From: Dipteronia dyeriana
Taxonomy: Eukaryota > Streptophyta > Magnoliopsida > Sapindales > Sapindaceae
Assembly: GCA_032871835.1 (NCBI GenBank)
Contig: CM065299.1
Span: forward strand, 6,481,001 to 6,545,000
Length of the DNA: 64,000 bases
Direction: 5' to 3'
The translations under genes and the position numbers were made by a program. Shown here one piece after another: positions 10,801 to 22,234 of this stretch; the first letter of the stretch is position 1, and every line of letters starts with the position of its first letter. The notes beneath the pieces were generated by a model. It did no database searches and was not told the origin of the DNA. It saw nothing but the letters and a program-made list of their open reading frames with translations.

Positions 10801-11801
10801 TTGAAAGGGGAGTGTGAGAAAGAAGGTGGAGATCGAAGCTTGACGAAGACGAAGAAGCTATTGAAGGCGAAGACGAAGGTTGACGAAGACGAAGCTTTGT
10901 TTTCTTTAAAGACGAAACTTTCATCAAAAATTGGCGAAGGTATATATGTTCTTGAATCCAAAATTAGATTTAAATCTGTTTGGGTTTTATTGTTTGAGTC
11001 GTGAAGTTAGGTTTTTCAAAGATGATTTTTCTCCTTAGATTTGAATAGGTTTGTGTGTATTCCATTGAGTGTTAATTTGATTTGTCTTGAGCCATTAATT
11101 TCTTCTATTGATTTGATTTTGTATTCCAATGGCTAGGTTTAAATGAGTTTGTGTGATTTGATTTTATTAAATTCATTCTTTTGAGTGATTTGGGGAAGAC
11201 TAAGGTGTATTCCAACGATGAAAAATGTGTGATTTGATATTATCAAATTCTTTTTTTTTTTGAGTGATTTGGGGAAGACTAATGTGTAATCGATTAAGGA
11301 TGTAGTATTGATTCGAGTATATTGTTTATAAATTTATCGTGCAATGTAACATATATTACATCGTGTAATGTATTAAATATTACAACGTGTATTGTATTGT
11401 ATTGTATATGACATCGTGTAATCATTCTGAAATAGTTTTTACCAGTCTATTGTAAATTGTTTGAATGCAGATTATGGACTAGACTTTTTGTAAAGAGGAT
11501 TTGGATTTTAATCGCCACTTAATTAATTAATTAATTATAATATACGTTAACGTTAAGAGTTAAGTTTGATTTATTTGTGTCATTAACATAATCCCCATTG
11601 AAAATTAACTATTATACAATAAAACATGTGTTTGATTCCTCTTGTTGGGTTATCTATAGCTTTAAGTTTACAAACAAAAAAAACCTTACTTATTGGTTTT
11701 ATTAGTAAACATTGAGTATCAGTTGAATCACAAAAACTGAAAAAAAGATTATTGTATATATGTTGAACAATTATCATAGTGTTAATGTACAAATTGTTTG
11801 A
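10801..11801. other. MULE 5' segment upstream of the DUF1985/ULP1 unit
   Basis: No gene could be supported. A 67-codon open frame at 10801-11004 is rich in Lys, Asp and Glu (repeats of AAGACGAAG) and could be a first exon of the downstream ULP1-type gene, but nothing confirms this. The rest is AT-rich, with a (TTAA)n-like run at 11520-11536. Confidence 0.3.
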
Positions 11802-14800
11802 ATGCATATGGTTATTAATGAAGAAGAAGATCTGGATCAGTATTTGGTATACCTAAGGGATACATGGTCATATAACATAACGATAAACACTCACTGCAAA
11901 CATAAGTTCATACGTCAGACTGAAAGTGTGTTGGACGATTGTGGTGAGTTGGACGACTTCAGGAGCAGCTGTTTTGGTCACTATTTGGATATGCTAGAAG
12001 GGGGTTATTTCTAAGCCCGGTACATGCACAATTTGTTTTTAAGACAAATCACACTTTCTGGTGTTAGCATGAACGAAATGTGGTTCATTTTGGGGAAGAC
12101 TAAGCTTAGACTTGCTGCCAGGGAGTTTTGTTTATGCACTGGTCTGAAGTTTGGTGGATCACGTTTGTCGGTGCACAACGTTATCGACATGTTTTTGGCA
12201 AAATCATTTCAGCACAGAGGTGATGCTTTAAAGATGACCCTAGTGTTATTTGTAAGCTACATTCTTTTCGGTGTAGATTAAAGTGAAAAGTTGCAATTAG
12301 TGGAATCGAAACTCATGTTGAAATTATCATGTAGTGTTCGATATATTATGTATTGTTTCTATGACATTGCAAATGAGGAGCAAGTTGAAGGATTTCCTTA
12401 AAACTCTAGAGGGAGATTGGTTCAAGGGAAAATTGACTCGACACGACCATTTTGAAACCTTCGCCCGTATAGACGATGCACTGAACAGGGTCCCTGAAGA
12501 TTTTGCTATTGAGGATCGGTGTCGGTTCATGGCATCCTGTTTCGGGCATTTCATGTCGATACACCAAGAGATGAAGTTTTCAGGTGTTGTTATCCATCGG
12601 TTGTTGTTGCGGGAGTTAGACCATGACGGGCCAACAGATGAGATGCGGTTCTTATTAAGAAACCATGTGGTGAGGTTTTCGAAGGTGGAATTTTGCCTCA
12701 TCACCGGATTACGTTTTGGAGTCGTACCGGACACGAGTTTGTATGCTGCAGTGGAGAATGACATACATCAGCGATACTTTCTTGAAGCTGATGAGGTATC
12801 ATTGGAGGAATTGAGGGTTGTTCTTTCCCTCAGAGATTTTCAGAAGGCATACGATGATGTGAAGCTATGCCTCATGTACATACTGAACTGGATACTGATG
12901 AGGGTGGAAGAGAGATTTAAGATTCCAGTTTGCAGTTTCGGTTGGTGGAAGACCTCACTGCCTTAAATGCGATCCCATGGGGTGTCCACGTCTATAGGCA
13001 TTCTATCTTGTCATTCAAGCATGTGTTACCCCGGTGATGTGAGAAGAGACGCCAGTAGTAACAGGGTGATGTTGTACATACCGTGGAGGGGTATAACATT
13101 TACGGTCTATCGCATGCCGTTTTGGTAAGAAATTTGAATTTCAACATGTACTTTATATTCCGTTGCCTAAATTTTATGGATTCTAACTGTACTTATCTTT
13201 GATATAAATATTTTCTTTCGAGGTGATCCCCTAAATGGACGTCGATTTCGGCACCAAAACGGTTACGAAGCTTTCTCCTCGTATGTTGAAGTGGGAGTTG
13301 ACCAAACAACCAAGAGGGAAGAACCTGACCAAGATTTTAAGTGCTAAGGTATTTATTTAATTTCTTAATCGTTATATTACTTACTATGTTTACAATGACA
13401 TTCCATCTAACTAACCTTTCAGATATTTGTAAGGAAGGAAATCGTGTCCACGACAGCTGATGCAGAGGCACCGTACTTCACAGGCCTAAGTGTGGGGGAG
13501 GGAAGTGTGGGGGAGGGGGGGAGCCTGTATATAGATGAGGACAGGGTTCACCTTCCGACTGTCCCTGATCAAACTATTATGGACAGAAGCAGTGAAGAGG
13601 AGGAGGGTGGGGGTGGGAGCGCAGTGAGACGGAGGCTTTAGACCCATCAGGTTCGGGTTTTAGTGCCATGGACACTGACGTATCAGAGCCGTCTCCTCAG
13701 CGAGTGAGATGTAGAAGGGTTCGGTTTACCATCCCAAGACCTGGTGCATTTAGAGGGGATTCCCATGTAGGCGTTGAACGTGATAGGGAGGTAAGTTGAA
13801 ATGATAGATTTGTTTTTATTAACAAGGTCTGTTAATTGTTTTAGTACTAACAATGTTGACATGATTTCAGGACCCATGGGATCATCAGTTCAACGAGTTA
13901 CGTGAAACCCTCTAGAAGAGTAAGGATGATCAACAACAACAGCAGCACCGGGAGTTGTTGGATATGATCTAGAAGAGCGAGGAGGATCGACAGCAGCAAC
14001 ATCGAGAGTTGCTCATACTAATCCGGGGGCTTCAGAGCTTCAGGATGTATACGTATCAGGATGGTCCACCTGGTCTTGATTTAGACTTTACTCTCGGAGA
14101 CAGGACATGTGGGTATACCGGGGGGACAGACAGGACTGGTGGATGTCGGGAGGATCTACATACCGGAGGGGCAGTTCCGGAGAGTGAGGCTCACTACCGT
14201 ACCGGAGATACAAGAGTTGTTACACGTACAACAGTTTTGTTGGCCCTCCCATCGATCGAGGGACAGATGCCCCATCCCTCTCTCTCATCGATCGAGGGAC
14301 AGTCGTTCCTTCTACCTCTCTCATTAATCTAGCAGCAGCAGCCCCATCCACCTCCCTCATTGGTCGAGAGAGGGCCACCCCCTCAGATCAAGCAGCTAGC
14401 TTCCCTCCCCCCCCCCCATCGATCGAGGGACTGCCACCCTCTCTACCCCCTACATCGATCCAGCCGTAGAGGGAACAAAGCTCCTCATCGCAGCATACCC
14501 AAGCGGGGGGAGTTCAATTGAAAAGGCATGTACTAAAGCGCGGTTGGCAGTTGCTCAGCCTGTACACAGATTCTTACCGGTCGAAAAGGGTGAGGGTAAT
14601 ACTTCAGCCTTCGGGCACGTTTTTGTTCCCCATATACTGGTGGACGGTGACTAGTTGAAGGCTTACCGAGCCCTCAAGAAGAACATAAACGAGGAACGGT
14701 AAGTAATTTTTTTTTCTATTTAGGTGGCAGGTTTTCTTTTGTTCAATTAAATAATTGTATAACTAATGGGAAATTAATGCAGATGTGATGTGGACGTGCT

Positions 14801-15849
14801 GGAGCTAGTTGATGATGCATGGTTCCATCAGATGCAGACTAACTTCATGGAATTGGAGGACGAGGTACGTGCAACCGTAAATTTTCTTTTTAATGTTTGT
14901 TTTAGATATGTAACACTCCTAACACTTTATTACGTGTATATATTCCCAGCATATGGACGCATACCTCCATATTTTTCAAAAGCGTCAGCGAGCATTCCCG
15001 AGTGTGTATAACCAGATGGTCAACATATCGGATACGCAGTTTTTTATAAGTATTTAAAAAAGTAATGATTACGGATGCTTGTAAATTAGTTTGTAAAACA
15101 TTAATAATTTTTTGTCGATCAAATGTTTGTACTGTCTTATCTGGAGCACCAGTACAGAAGAATGATGCCTCGTGATGATCGCGAGGAGATCACCATGGCA
15201 CGGTGGAATGTGCTGAGATCATGGTGGAAAGATGACGACCTTACAACGGTGCGTGGTGGTGCCCCGATTGGATGTTGTCCGTTGCACGAGGTTGACATGG
15301 TAAGTGTTACTTGGTTTGTAATTTTTTAATATAAATGTCTTTGTACATCTTAACACCTTCTTTTTACGTTTACAGGTCCTGATACGTTGCAACATTGGGC
15401 ACCAACATTGGCTCTTGGTGACCGTCGATCTCACATTCGGGAAGATGTTCATAGCGACCCCTGAAGACAGGATGTCCAAATGAATATCCGGAAGCAGCAG
15501 GTAGCCCCTTTGCGCTGGTTTTTACCCTCGATGTTACATTAGGCCAGGTTTCATACTGCGTGACCGGCTGCCCGTTAGGCGTTCACCAAGAAGAATAAGC
15601 CCTTCTCAATCAGCGTGGTGTCCGAAACACATATCCCCCAACAGAAGAAATCGTAAGACATTTTATTTTCATAAACGTTGAGATTGTGTTATTAAAAACC
15701 TATTGTTTTATTAATGCATGTTAATGTGTCCAACTGCAGGGGTAACTGTGGTCCCCACATGTTGAGATTGATCTAGTACTTACTGGTGGATAAAAAGGAT
15801 TTCGATTGGTCGGAAGACGATATGGAGATCATTCGAGAGAAGATGGTAG
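11802..15849 (+). pseudogene. MULE-borne DUF1985 / ULP1-like cysteine protease (C48), decayed
   Basis: Plus-strand remnant of the ULP1-type protease gene carried by plant Kaonashi-type MULEs. There are two DUF1985-like blocks in a row: 11802-12281 (SSCFGHYLDM, WFILGKTKLRLAAREFCLCT, GLKFG) and 12334-12966 (ASCFGHFMSIHQEMKFSGVV, VRFSKVEFCLITGLRFG). A variable, Pro- and Gln-rich linker follows to about 14700. The protease core comes last: HWLLVTVDL near 15405-15440 (catalytic His with the following Asp region), and GNCGPHMLRLI with the catalytic Cys codon at 15747-15749. Stops at 12012-12014 and 15774-15776 and several frame changes break the frame. Intron-like acceptors (for example CTGCAG before the Cys block) mean some gaps are introns. 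The family resembles SUMO proteases; its role in transposition is not known. Confidence 0.8.
14230..14480 (+). repeat. short degenerate repeat, CATCGATCGAGGGACAG
   Basis: Four or more imperfect copies of a unit around CATCGATCGAGGGAC, spaced about 40-60 bp apart within the linker region of the ULP1-like pseudogene. It would encode a low-complexity linker. The GATCGAGGGA core resembles the AGGGATCGAG unit repeated at 18905-19200 in the same element. Confidence 0.5.
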
Positions 15850-16169
15850 TTAAGATTTTTTCTAACTCCCTGCCCGTTTAGATTTATGTAGTAATTCTTT
15901 TGTATAAGTACCAATTCTTTTATATAAAAATGTTTACAATGAAATTAAATATTATTTTAATTTTTTTTTCCTTTTCAACTGTCATAAATCACAAGTATAA
16001 CACAAATTGGAAATCATATTTAAATAAAATTGAATTTAAGTTAATGAACAAGTCATAAGAGTACAAATTATCACAAGGTCATCATCATAAAGCCTCAAAT
16101 CATTCTACGGTGGAGTCTCTCATAGGGCACGTCTGTCTGTTGTGGTCAACTGTATGACAGATACTACAC
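15850..16169. other. AT-rich gap between the convergent MULE genes
   Basis: Between the 3' ends of the ULP1-like remnant (plus) and the transposase remnant (minus). AT-rich with T-runs; nothing else recognised. Convergent placement implies that both transcripts end here. Confidence 0.5.
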
Positions 16170-16195
16170 TTGCGTCTGTATTCCTCAGGAACAAC

Positions 16196-18461
16196 TCAGC
16201 TCGGACCTTCATTAATTAAAGCTGGGTTAGAACATCTCCTAGAATTATGCCCTGGTTGTCCACATCTTCTACAATTCTGTGTAGTTGTCCTCTCCGAATA
16301 CGAGATATGTCGACCCGCCCTCGGGCAGCCTACTTGTCTCCTGGAGATTGGATTCAAAACCACTCTCTCAGCGATGTCAGATGGCACAATCCAAGTGGAA
16401 GGATATCCAACCGGCATAATAGGAACCGAGTACCCATCAATAAGTGATTGTCTCTTGTGGTAGTTCGCACACATGGATGTGAAATCCATGTTTCGGTCCC
16501 TGTTAAAACAATAAAAACGATGAGATTCACGTTTCAGTAATATAAACCATAGACTAAAACGTATGATATACCTTACGGCAGTGAGAGCGTGAGAACATGG
16601 AAGAATGTCCATTTGGAATTTGTTGCATGTGTAAGTCTTCTGGGCTAAGTCAACGGTCCACTAATTTCCAGACTGTTTCTCCGAGAATATGTTCCAGTCA
16701 ACTGGATTTACGGTCATAAAATTATACTTATCAACACGTTTTAGAATCACAAGATGTGTTACGTCGGTCAACTGATGACGCATGGACTGTGCAACCTTAT
16801 GACGATCGTGAAACCAACGTTGTAGCATATTCCTAATGAACTCTGCCAGAGTCAACATAGGCAGTTGCCGTGTAAATTTTAGGTATGAGTTTATGCATTC
16901 TACAGCATTTGTTGTCATCACCATATACCTTCTGTCGGGGAAGTGTACACGGGACCACTTGTGTGGACCAGCATCAATTACATAATCGTATGCATTCGGA
17001 TGCAAGTTTCGTAACTCTTCCATATGCCGGTTATATTGTAACTCGGTGTACGATCGAGCTGTTTTTTCCATTATTAAGACAACATCATTTCTATGATATC
17101 GCTTTTTAATATTTTCATAAAAGTGCCAGCAACATATGGTATGGGTGGCATAAGAGAACATTTTAGAAATCCATGCTTCAATACTTGCATGTCGATCAGA
17201 AATGAATACCAATTCATCTATATGGCCAAGGGCACCTTTCAAGCAATCAAAAAACCACTCCCATGATAAGTTGTTTTCTGAGTCACCGTACCCAAAAGCA
17301 ATTGGATAAACATGTTCATTCTCATCTTGTGCAGTTGCAACAAACATTGTGCTCCCGAATCTATCCTTTAAATGGGTACCATCAACGGTAATAACTGGAC
17401 GCATACACCTCGAAATCCTCTAAGTGAGGCACCCAACGACATGAAAAAGTAGAGGAATTCACCATCTTCATCGCACTGTAAGTCAATGATTGTTCCGGGA
17501 TTTTGTTGTTCCAACACGTAACTGAATGATGGTAGTAGTTTGAAGGTTTCCTCATGCGTTCCATAGGTCAGTGACAACATATAATCGAGTGCTTGATGTG
17601 CCTTACTGTACATGATTTAGATGTCATACATTGTTTTCATATCGACAATTATGTCTTTTGGACGCATTAGTCGACCATCTTGTTGTTGCAATCTAGGTGC
17701 AACCACTTCTCCAATTATGACTGCACTAGCTTATCAATGGCTGCAGTGAATCTTCTCCAACGGACAAGTGTGTTCATTGATAAAACTTCTTACTTTGAAG
17801 TACGTCGCTTCATCTCTCCTCACTGGTCTTAACTTCCACGTACAGTTATTCATCAAACAAACCAGATGTAATGTTGTCTTATTTGACCTTTTCACCTTCC
17901 ACTCAAAGTTGTGCAGTATTGTAAAATGACCAACCAATCTCTTCAAATCCTTTTTAGTAAGAAAAAATTACCCTTTATATATCATGCTTGTAGCTTCTAC
18001 CAAGTTCTTCCTTCCACCCATACCAAACGAGTATGATTCTGCTCCTAGAATAACCCATGTTATGGCATTCTCATAATCAGCTAGAGTTACATTAGGCCGG
18101 ACCTCAAAGGTCCCAGCTATATCTACTACAGTAGAACTACATCTGTGTACATGTTTTGCTCGTCTTTCTATTTGGAATGGTTCTTCATCTTCCTCATCGT
18201 TCGTTACATTATCCACTGGATGCAAATTTGCCTCATTAGCACCTCATGAATTGGCCCAACATTCGGTTCATTGTTTCGCTCATTGTTCATGTCATTGTAC
18301 ATCTTATTGTATTGGTGGTTGTACTGCCCAGCATTCATCTCAATTTGACAATCAAAGACATCGTCTAATTGAGGTTCAACTATATCACCATGGTCGGTTA
18401 CTTCCAGTGGGACACCACACATGTTTTGTTGTCCTTCGATCCCACTTCTTTCAATAAACAA
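16196..18461 (-). pseudogene. MURA-type transposase of a Mutator-like element, lightly damaged
   Basis: Minus-strand transposase in a few broken frames. From its N terminus: acidic leader (18204-18461; 17968-18225), MuDR-type N-terminal DNA-binding domain (17734-17946, HLVCLMNNCTWKLRPVRR), linker (17368-17613), MULE catalytic domain (16661-17404), SWIM zinc finger (around 16570-16650, YTCNKFQMDILPCSHA) and a CCHC zinc knuckle (CRRCGQPGHNSRRC, 16196-16612). The three catalytic acids of the DDE core are visible: Asp in ITVDGTHLKDRFG, Asp in VFISDRHAS, and Glu in TNAVECINSYLKF. Defects: a frameshift near 17400, a stop at about 16661 between catalytic and SWIM domains, and breaks in the N-terminal part. 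It converges on the ULP1-like unit, as expected for a Kaonashi-type MULE. It could not be translated whole as it stands. Confidence 0.88.
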
Positions 18462-18900
18462 CTGATTGTTATGTTTTCACGAGCAGAGATATCTTTAGCT
18501 ATCACATCTCCTACTGCCCTTTCAATTAGACTAATACATACTTAAGGGATCACCCTATCTTCCTCTCACATAAACAAAACATCATTGTCTTTTCTTATAA
18601 ATGTGGGACATGTTGTCCCGAGAACGATTGATATAAATTGTAGGTCAGCAATGTATTTGTTCACATCGTACTTCACAACGGTTTGCACGATCAACATCAG
18701 CTCTTCGTAAGTCATATTTTTTGACACATACATTCCTAAGTCATCGGAACCAAAAAACCTCTGACTTCCATCAGGTAATTGCTCTCATCGATCGTTGTAA
18801 AATATGACTATTCTTGTCCTGTAAAAATCATCATCACAAACCATTATTAACAAATTAAAAAAATAAATTACTTTTACAATTATTAAGAATTAAAAATATT
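18462..18900. other. MULE segment 5' of the transposase
   Basis: Upstream of the minus-strand transposase frames. Short coding-like stretches are present on the minus strand (for example around 18600-18780), probably decayed 5' exons, but no domain was recognised. Confidence 0.35.
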
Positions 18901-18904
18901 TCTT

Positions 18905-19215
18905 AAGTGTAAGGGATCGAGAACATTTTCTTAGGGATCGAGAACATTTTCTTAGGGATCGAGCTTTTTTATCAGAGATGGATAACATTTACAAACGGAT
19001 CGAGCTTTTTGGAAAGGGATCGAAAACATTTTCTAGGGGATCGAGCTTTTTTCAAAGGGATCGAGAGCTTTTTGTAAGGGATCGAGAACTGTTTCTAATG
19101 GATCGAGAACTTTTTCAAGGGTTCGAGAACTTTTTTCAAGGGATCGAAAACTTTTTCAAGGGATCGAGAATATTTGTCATATTATCGAGCATTTTTTTCA
19201 AATAATCGAGTTTTT
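18905..19215 (+). repeat. tandem AGGGATCGAG-ACTTTTT minisatellite in the MULE subterminal region
   Basis: About fourteen degenerate copies of a 19-24 bp unit with consensus near AGGGATCGAGAACTTTTTCA. The chance open frame through it has no meaning as a protein. A related unit (TTCGAGCTTTTTTACCAAGTG-like) fills 62030-62510, and both arrays are followed by the same unique sequence. Confidence 0.85.
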
Positions 19216-19309
19216 TTCAAAATATATAAAAGCTCGATCCAATATAACATAAGCACGATTCATCTTTAAATATTCTCGGTCACACATGAAAAAAGCTCTG
19301 ATCCATTAA

Positions 19310-19665
19310 ATGTTCATACATGTTCTTACAAAGACTGGAACAACATATCATAAGGAATGGATACATTGTTAACCCACACAGAAATGCATGTAAAATATCT
19401 GAAATGTATGAAAACAGAAAAGAGAATACACCAGACTATAAATATTTGTTACCTTTTTGTGGAGAATCTGGAGAGAGACAAGTTTTTCAGACAAGTTTTT
19501 TGGGGACATACACATGAGTTCATTAAGTTGTCTTTTAAAAATTAAAATTTATGGGCAACTTGGGTAGTTTACCATAATATGTGTCTTTTAAACTTAAATT
19601 ATTCAAACAGTGACATCATCGGAACACATAATAAAAAATGTGACATATCTCATCATTTCCATTAA
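19310..19665. mobile_element. right terminal region of the Mutator-like element
   Basis: Unique sequence that follows the minisatellite. It starts with AAATGTTCATACATGTTC and ends with a terminus containing TTTACCATAATATGTG, TTTTAAACTTAAAT and ATGTGACATATCTCATC. The same sequence in the same order occurs at 62520-62880, where it forms one inverted-repeat arm of a small MULE. It is therefore the likely right end of the element that carries the transposase and ULP1-like genes. A 9-bp target duplication was not identified. Confidence 0.65.
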
Positions 19666-19727
19666 TTGTATATGCTATTGAATTTCTAACAACCATTAAT
19701 TGTATATGCTATTGAATTTCTAACAAT
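19658..19727 (+). repeat. 34-bp direct tandem duplication
   Basis: The unit starting CCATTAATTGTATATGCTAT is present twice head to tail, with almost no differences. It lies just outside the MULE right terminus. Confidence 0.8.
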
Positions 19728-20228
19728 TTGACGCGTGGAGGATTTTAAATAAATGTCACTTCTAAAACATTTTTCTTGTTTTCTACCACTGAATTTTTGC
19801 ATTCTTCCATAGTCAACATAGTCATTCAACTCATTCTATTGACTCGATTTACAAAGTAATTAGGAGGATATTTTAAAAGAATGACATTTTGCCATTCTTT
19901 TGTAATCCCGTAAATTCAAGAAAATGAGACGACGACGACGACAACAACAAAACACAATTCCACAATTTTGATGGCATATTTTGATGTACGCTTTTCAAAC
20001 TCAAACCCTCGGATATACTTTATTTATGGAATCAATAATTATCCCAAGTAATAATCGTTTTTGTAGTACTATAGAGATTGTTTATCACATAAGATCGATA
20101 ATCAATGATCCTAGACATAAATTATGTCTCAGGGTTTGTATCTAAGAATTTTTACATATTTGACAATATTTATTTTACATTTCAACTTATAGTTGTTTTG
20201 AGTAAGGAAGAAAATTAGGACTCGTCTT
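19728..20228. other. intergenic, no gene seen
   Basis: AT-rich single-copy-looking DNA with a short ACG/ACA triplet run near 19930-19950. No coding, RNA or transposon signature was recognised. Confidence 0.4.
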
Positions 20229-21316
20229 GTAAGCGTTTTTCAGTTGCTGATTTTCGAAAATAAAAAAGAAAATGAAAAAAGTACTTTTGGTTTCATTTTC
20301 AATTTCTGAAAACGCGTCTGGTAGCAAATACTGAAAGCTGTATTTTGAAAATGAAAACGGAAAAAACGAGTCTGGTAGGTTAACCGAAAACTATCAAAAA
20401 TTGAAATATCAATTTTAGTACTTTGTTTAATATTATTACAACTATAAACAAATTGATTAAATAATTAACCAATATAATTTTTGTATTGTAATTTTTAAAT
20501 TAAACAAAAGTAACACATCAAAAATTAATTCAAAAAAACATATCAAAAAAATGAATTAATCAAAACTAAACTCTTAAATTATAAATAAATAATTATAATA
20601 TATATATATATATATATTATATAATAAAAATATAATTGTACATATTATAATAATATATTAAATATTATTACATATATTATAATATATATTATTACATTTT
20701 TATATATAATAATACATAATATATGACATTATATCCTATGTAAATATATAATATTTGATATTATATATATATAGTATTAATATACATATATACATATAAT
20801 ATTATATATATTATTATTAATAATATATATATATTATAGAATATTAGTTCATAATATTTACATAATTATAAAATATTATATATTATAATTATATATAAAC
20901 TATATTATAGTATTATATATTAATTATAATATTAAATATATATATAATATACATAAAATATATTATATATATAATATTATAATATATATATATATAATTA
21001 TAATTATAATATATATAAGAAGGGCACTTTAGTAATTTTAAAATCGTGTTCCGTCTTGTCTTAGTTATATCAAACGCATAACAGTATAATTAATAGTTTA
21101 AGATTTTTTTTAATATTAAAAAAAAAATGAAAAACAAAATGAAAAATAAAAACGAAAAACAAAAAACAAGTATTTTGTGTTTTTCAAATCTTTCACTTTT
21201 AACACTGGTTTTGTTTTTCGTTTTTTTTTTCTAAAATAAAATGAAAAACGGTTAACGAACGCGTTTTCGAAATCGTTTTTGAAAAATTAAAACGAAAACA
21301 GAATGAAAAACAGCTT
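20229..21316. mobile_element. candidate non-autonomous DNA transposon with an AT-rich core
   Basis: The left end reads GTAAGCGTTTTTCAGT followed by CTGATTTTCG; the right end, reverse complemented, reads GAAGCTGTTTTTCATTCTGTTTTCG. Both arms also carry GAAAACGCGT about 90 and 60 bp in. The core (20570-21010) is nearly pure A and T with many TA runs. The GAAAACGCGT-TGGTA style of terminus is common among plant non-autonomous MULEs. No target duplication was found, so the limits are approximate. Confidence 0.5.
20590..21010. repeat. AT-rich low-complexity tract
   Basis: About 420 bp of almost uninterrupted TA/ATT sequence, with no GC-containing words of note. It can form many alternative hairpins. 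It is the core of the candidate element at 20229-21316. Confidence 0.85.
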
Positions 21317-22129
21317 CATGTCGTGGCCTTATATTTTCCATATTTTCCATATTTTGAGTCATATAAAATATATTAGTGAAAATTTCCTATATTTTAAGGA
21401 TGTAGATGATATTTCCGTTAAAATTTCCAAATATTTGGACTCTTCGTATTTTTACAAAAACCGATATTTGTTTCCTTATAGCCATAATTCTTTCTCCGGA
21501 GGGGTTATTAGACTAAAATATAATATTTAGGGAGCCAAAGTCAAGATATGATAAAATTTAGAGGTAATTTTTTAATAAAATAAATAAATCAATAAACAGA
21601 TAAAGTTTTTTTTAGGGCTTCGTAACTAGTAACCATCGAGTAACCATACTCAAAAAGTAAGAAGCTGTGGAGTTGCGGACAGAAAAATGTATTTAAAATA
21701 TGTGAAAAAGGAGATTACAAAGAGATGATTTTGAGTAAGTTTTATAATTTATTTATTTATTTTGTATTTTTACATTTAAAACCTTGAATGTGCAGATAGA
21801 TTTGTTGTATTTTCAATTATTAGCGTCAGCTTGTTAATATATGCTTAATCCAATTATGTATTTTACATTTGGATGTACCTTATCCGGTTGTAAAGGTTGT
21901 ATATACCGTTATCAGTTAAGTCATTAATTCTGTTAATTGTTTCACATACTGAAATCATAATTTATTAATGTTTTTTGGAGTATAAGTTTATAACCCTGCT
22001 TTAATCTAATATATCATCCTTGTTTCACGTAACTTTCAATGAAAGAAAGTTATTAGATCGTATGCTATGATGAAAAGTAAACATTTATAATACGAAAAAG
22101 TTGAAAAACATAATTGAAAATGATAATTG
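21317..22129. other. intergenic, no gene seen
   Basis: AT-rich sequence with short direct repeats such as ATATTTTCCATATTTTCC near 21330. No supported gene. Confidence 0.4.
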
Positions 22130-22234
22130 CTATTGAAACATGAAACTTTCTTCAAACAATGTCGCCAACGCTTTATGTAAAATCCTTGTACTGTATGTAG
22201 CAGCATCCATCCACCTATCTCCTACAGCCTCAAA
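22130..22234 (-). pseudogene. orphan 3' exon of an F-box/LRR-like gene
   Basis: Minus strand: acceptor TTTTGCAG, then 35 codons ending in TAG. The peptide contains FEAVGDRWMDAAT and ILHKALATLFEESFM. It matches the degenerate exon near 2650-2857 (SADKMLASFLEESF). No upstream F-box exons are found on its 5' side, so it is a lone fragment left by duplication or deletion. The family link rests on similarity to the exon beside the split F-box gene. Confidence 0.45.

Noticed and set aside
18978..19205. Plus-strand open frame of repeated RDRELF/FFQG words
   Set aside because: It is a translation of the AGGGATCGAG minisatellite, not a gene.
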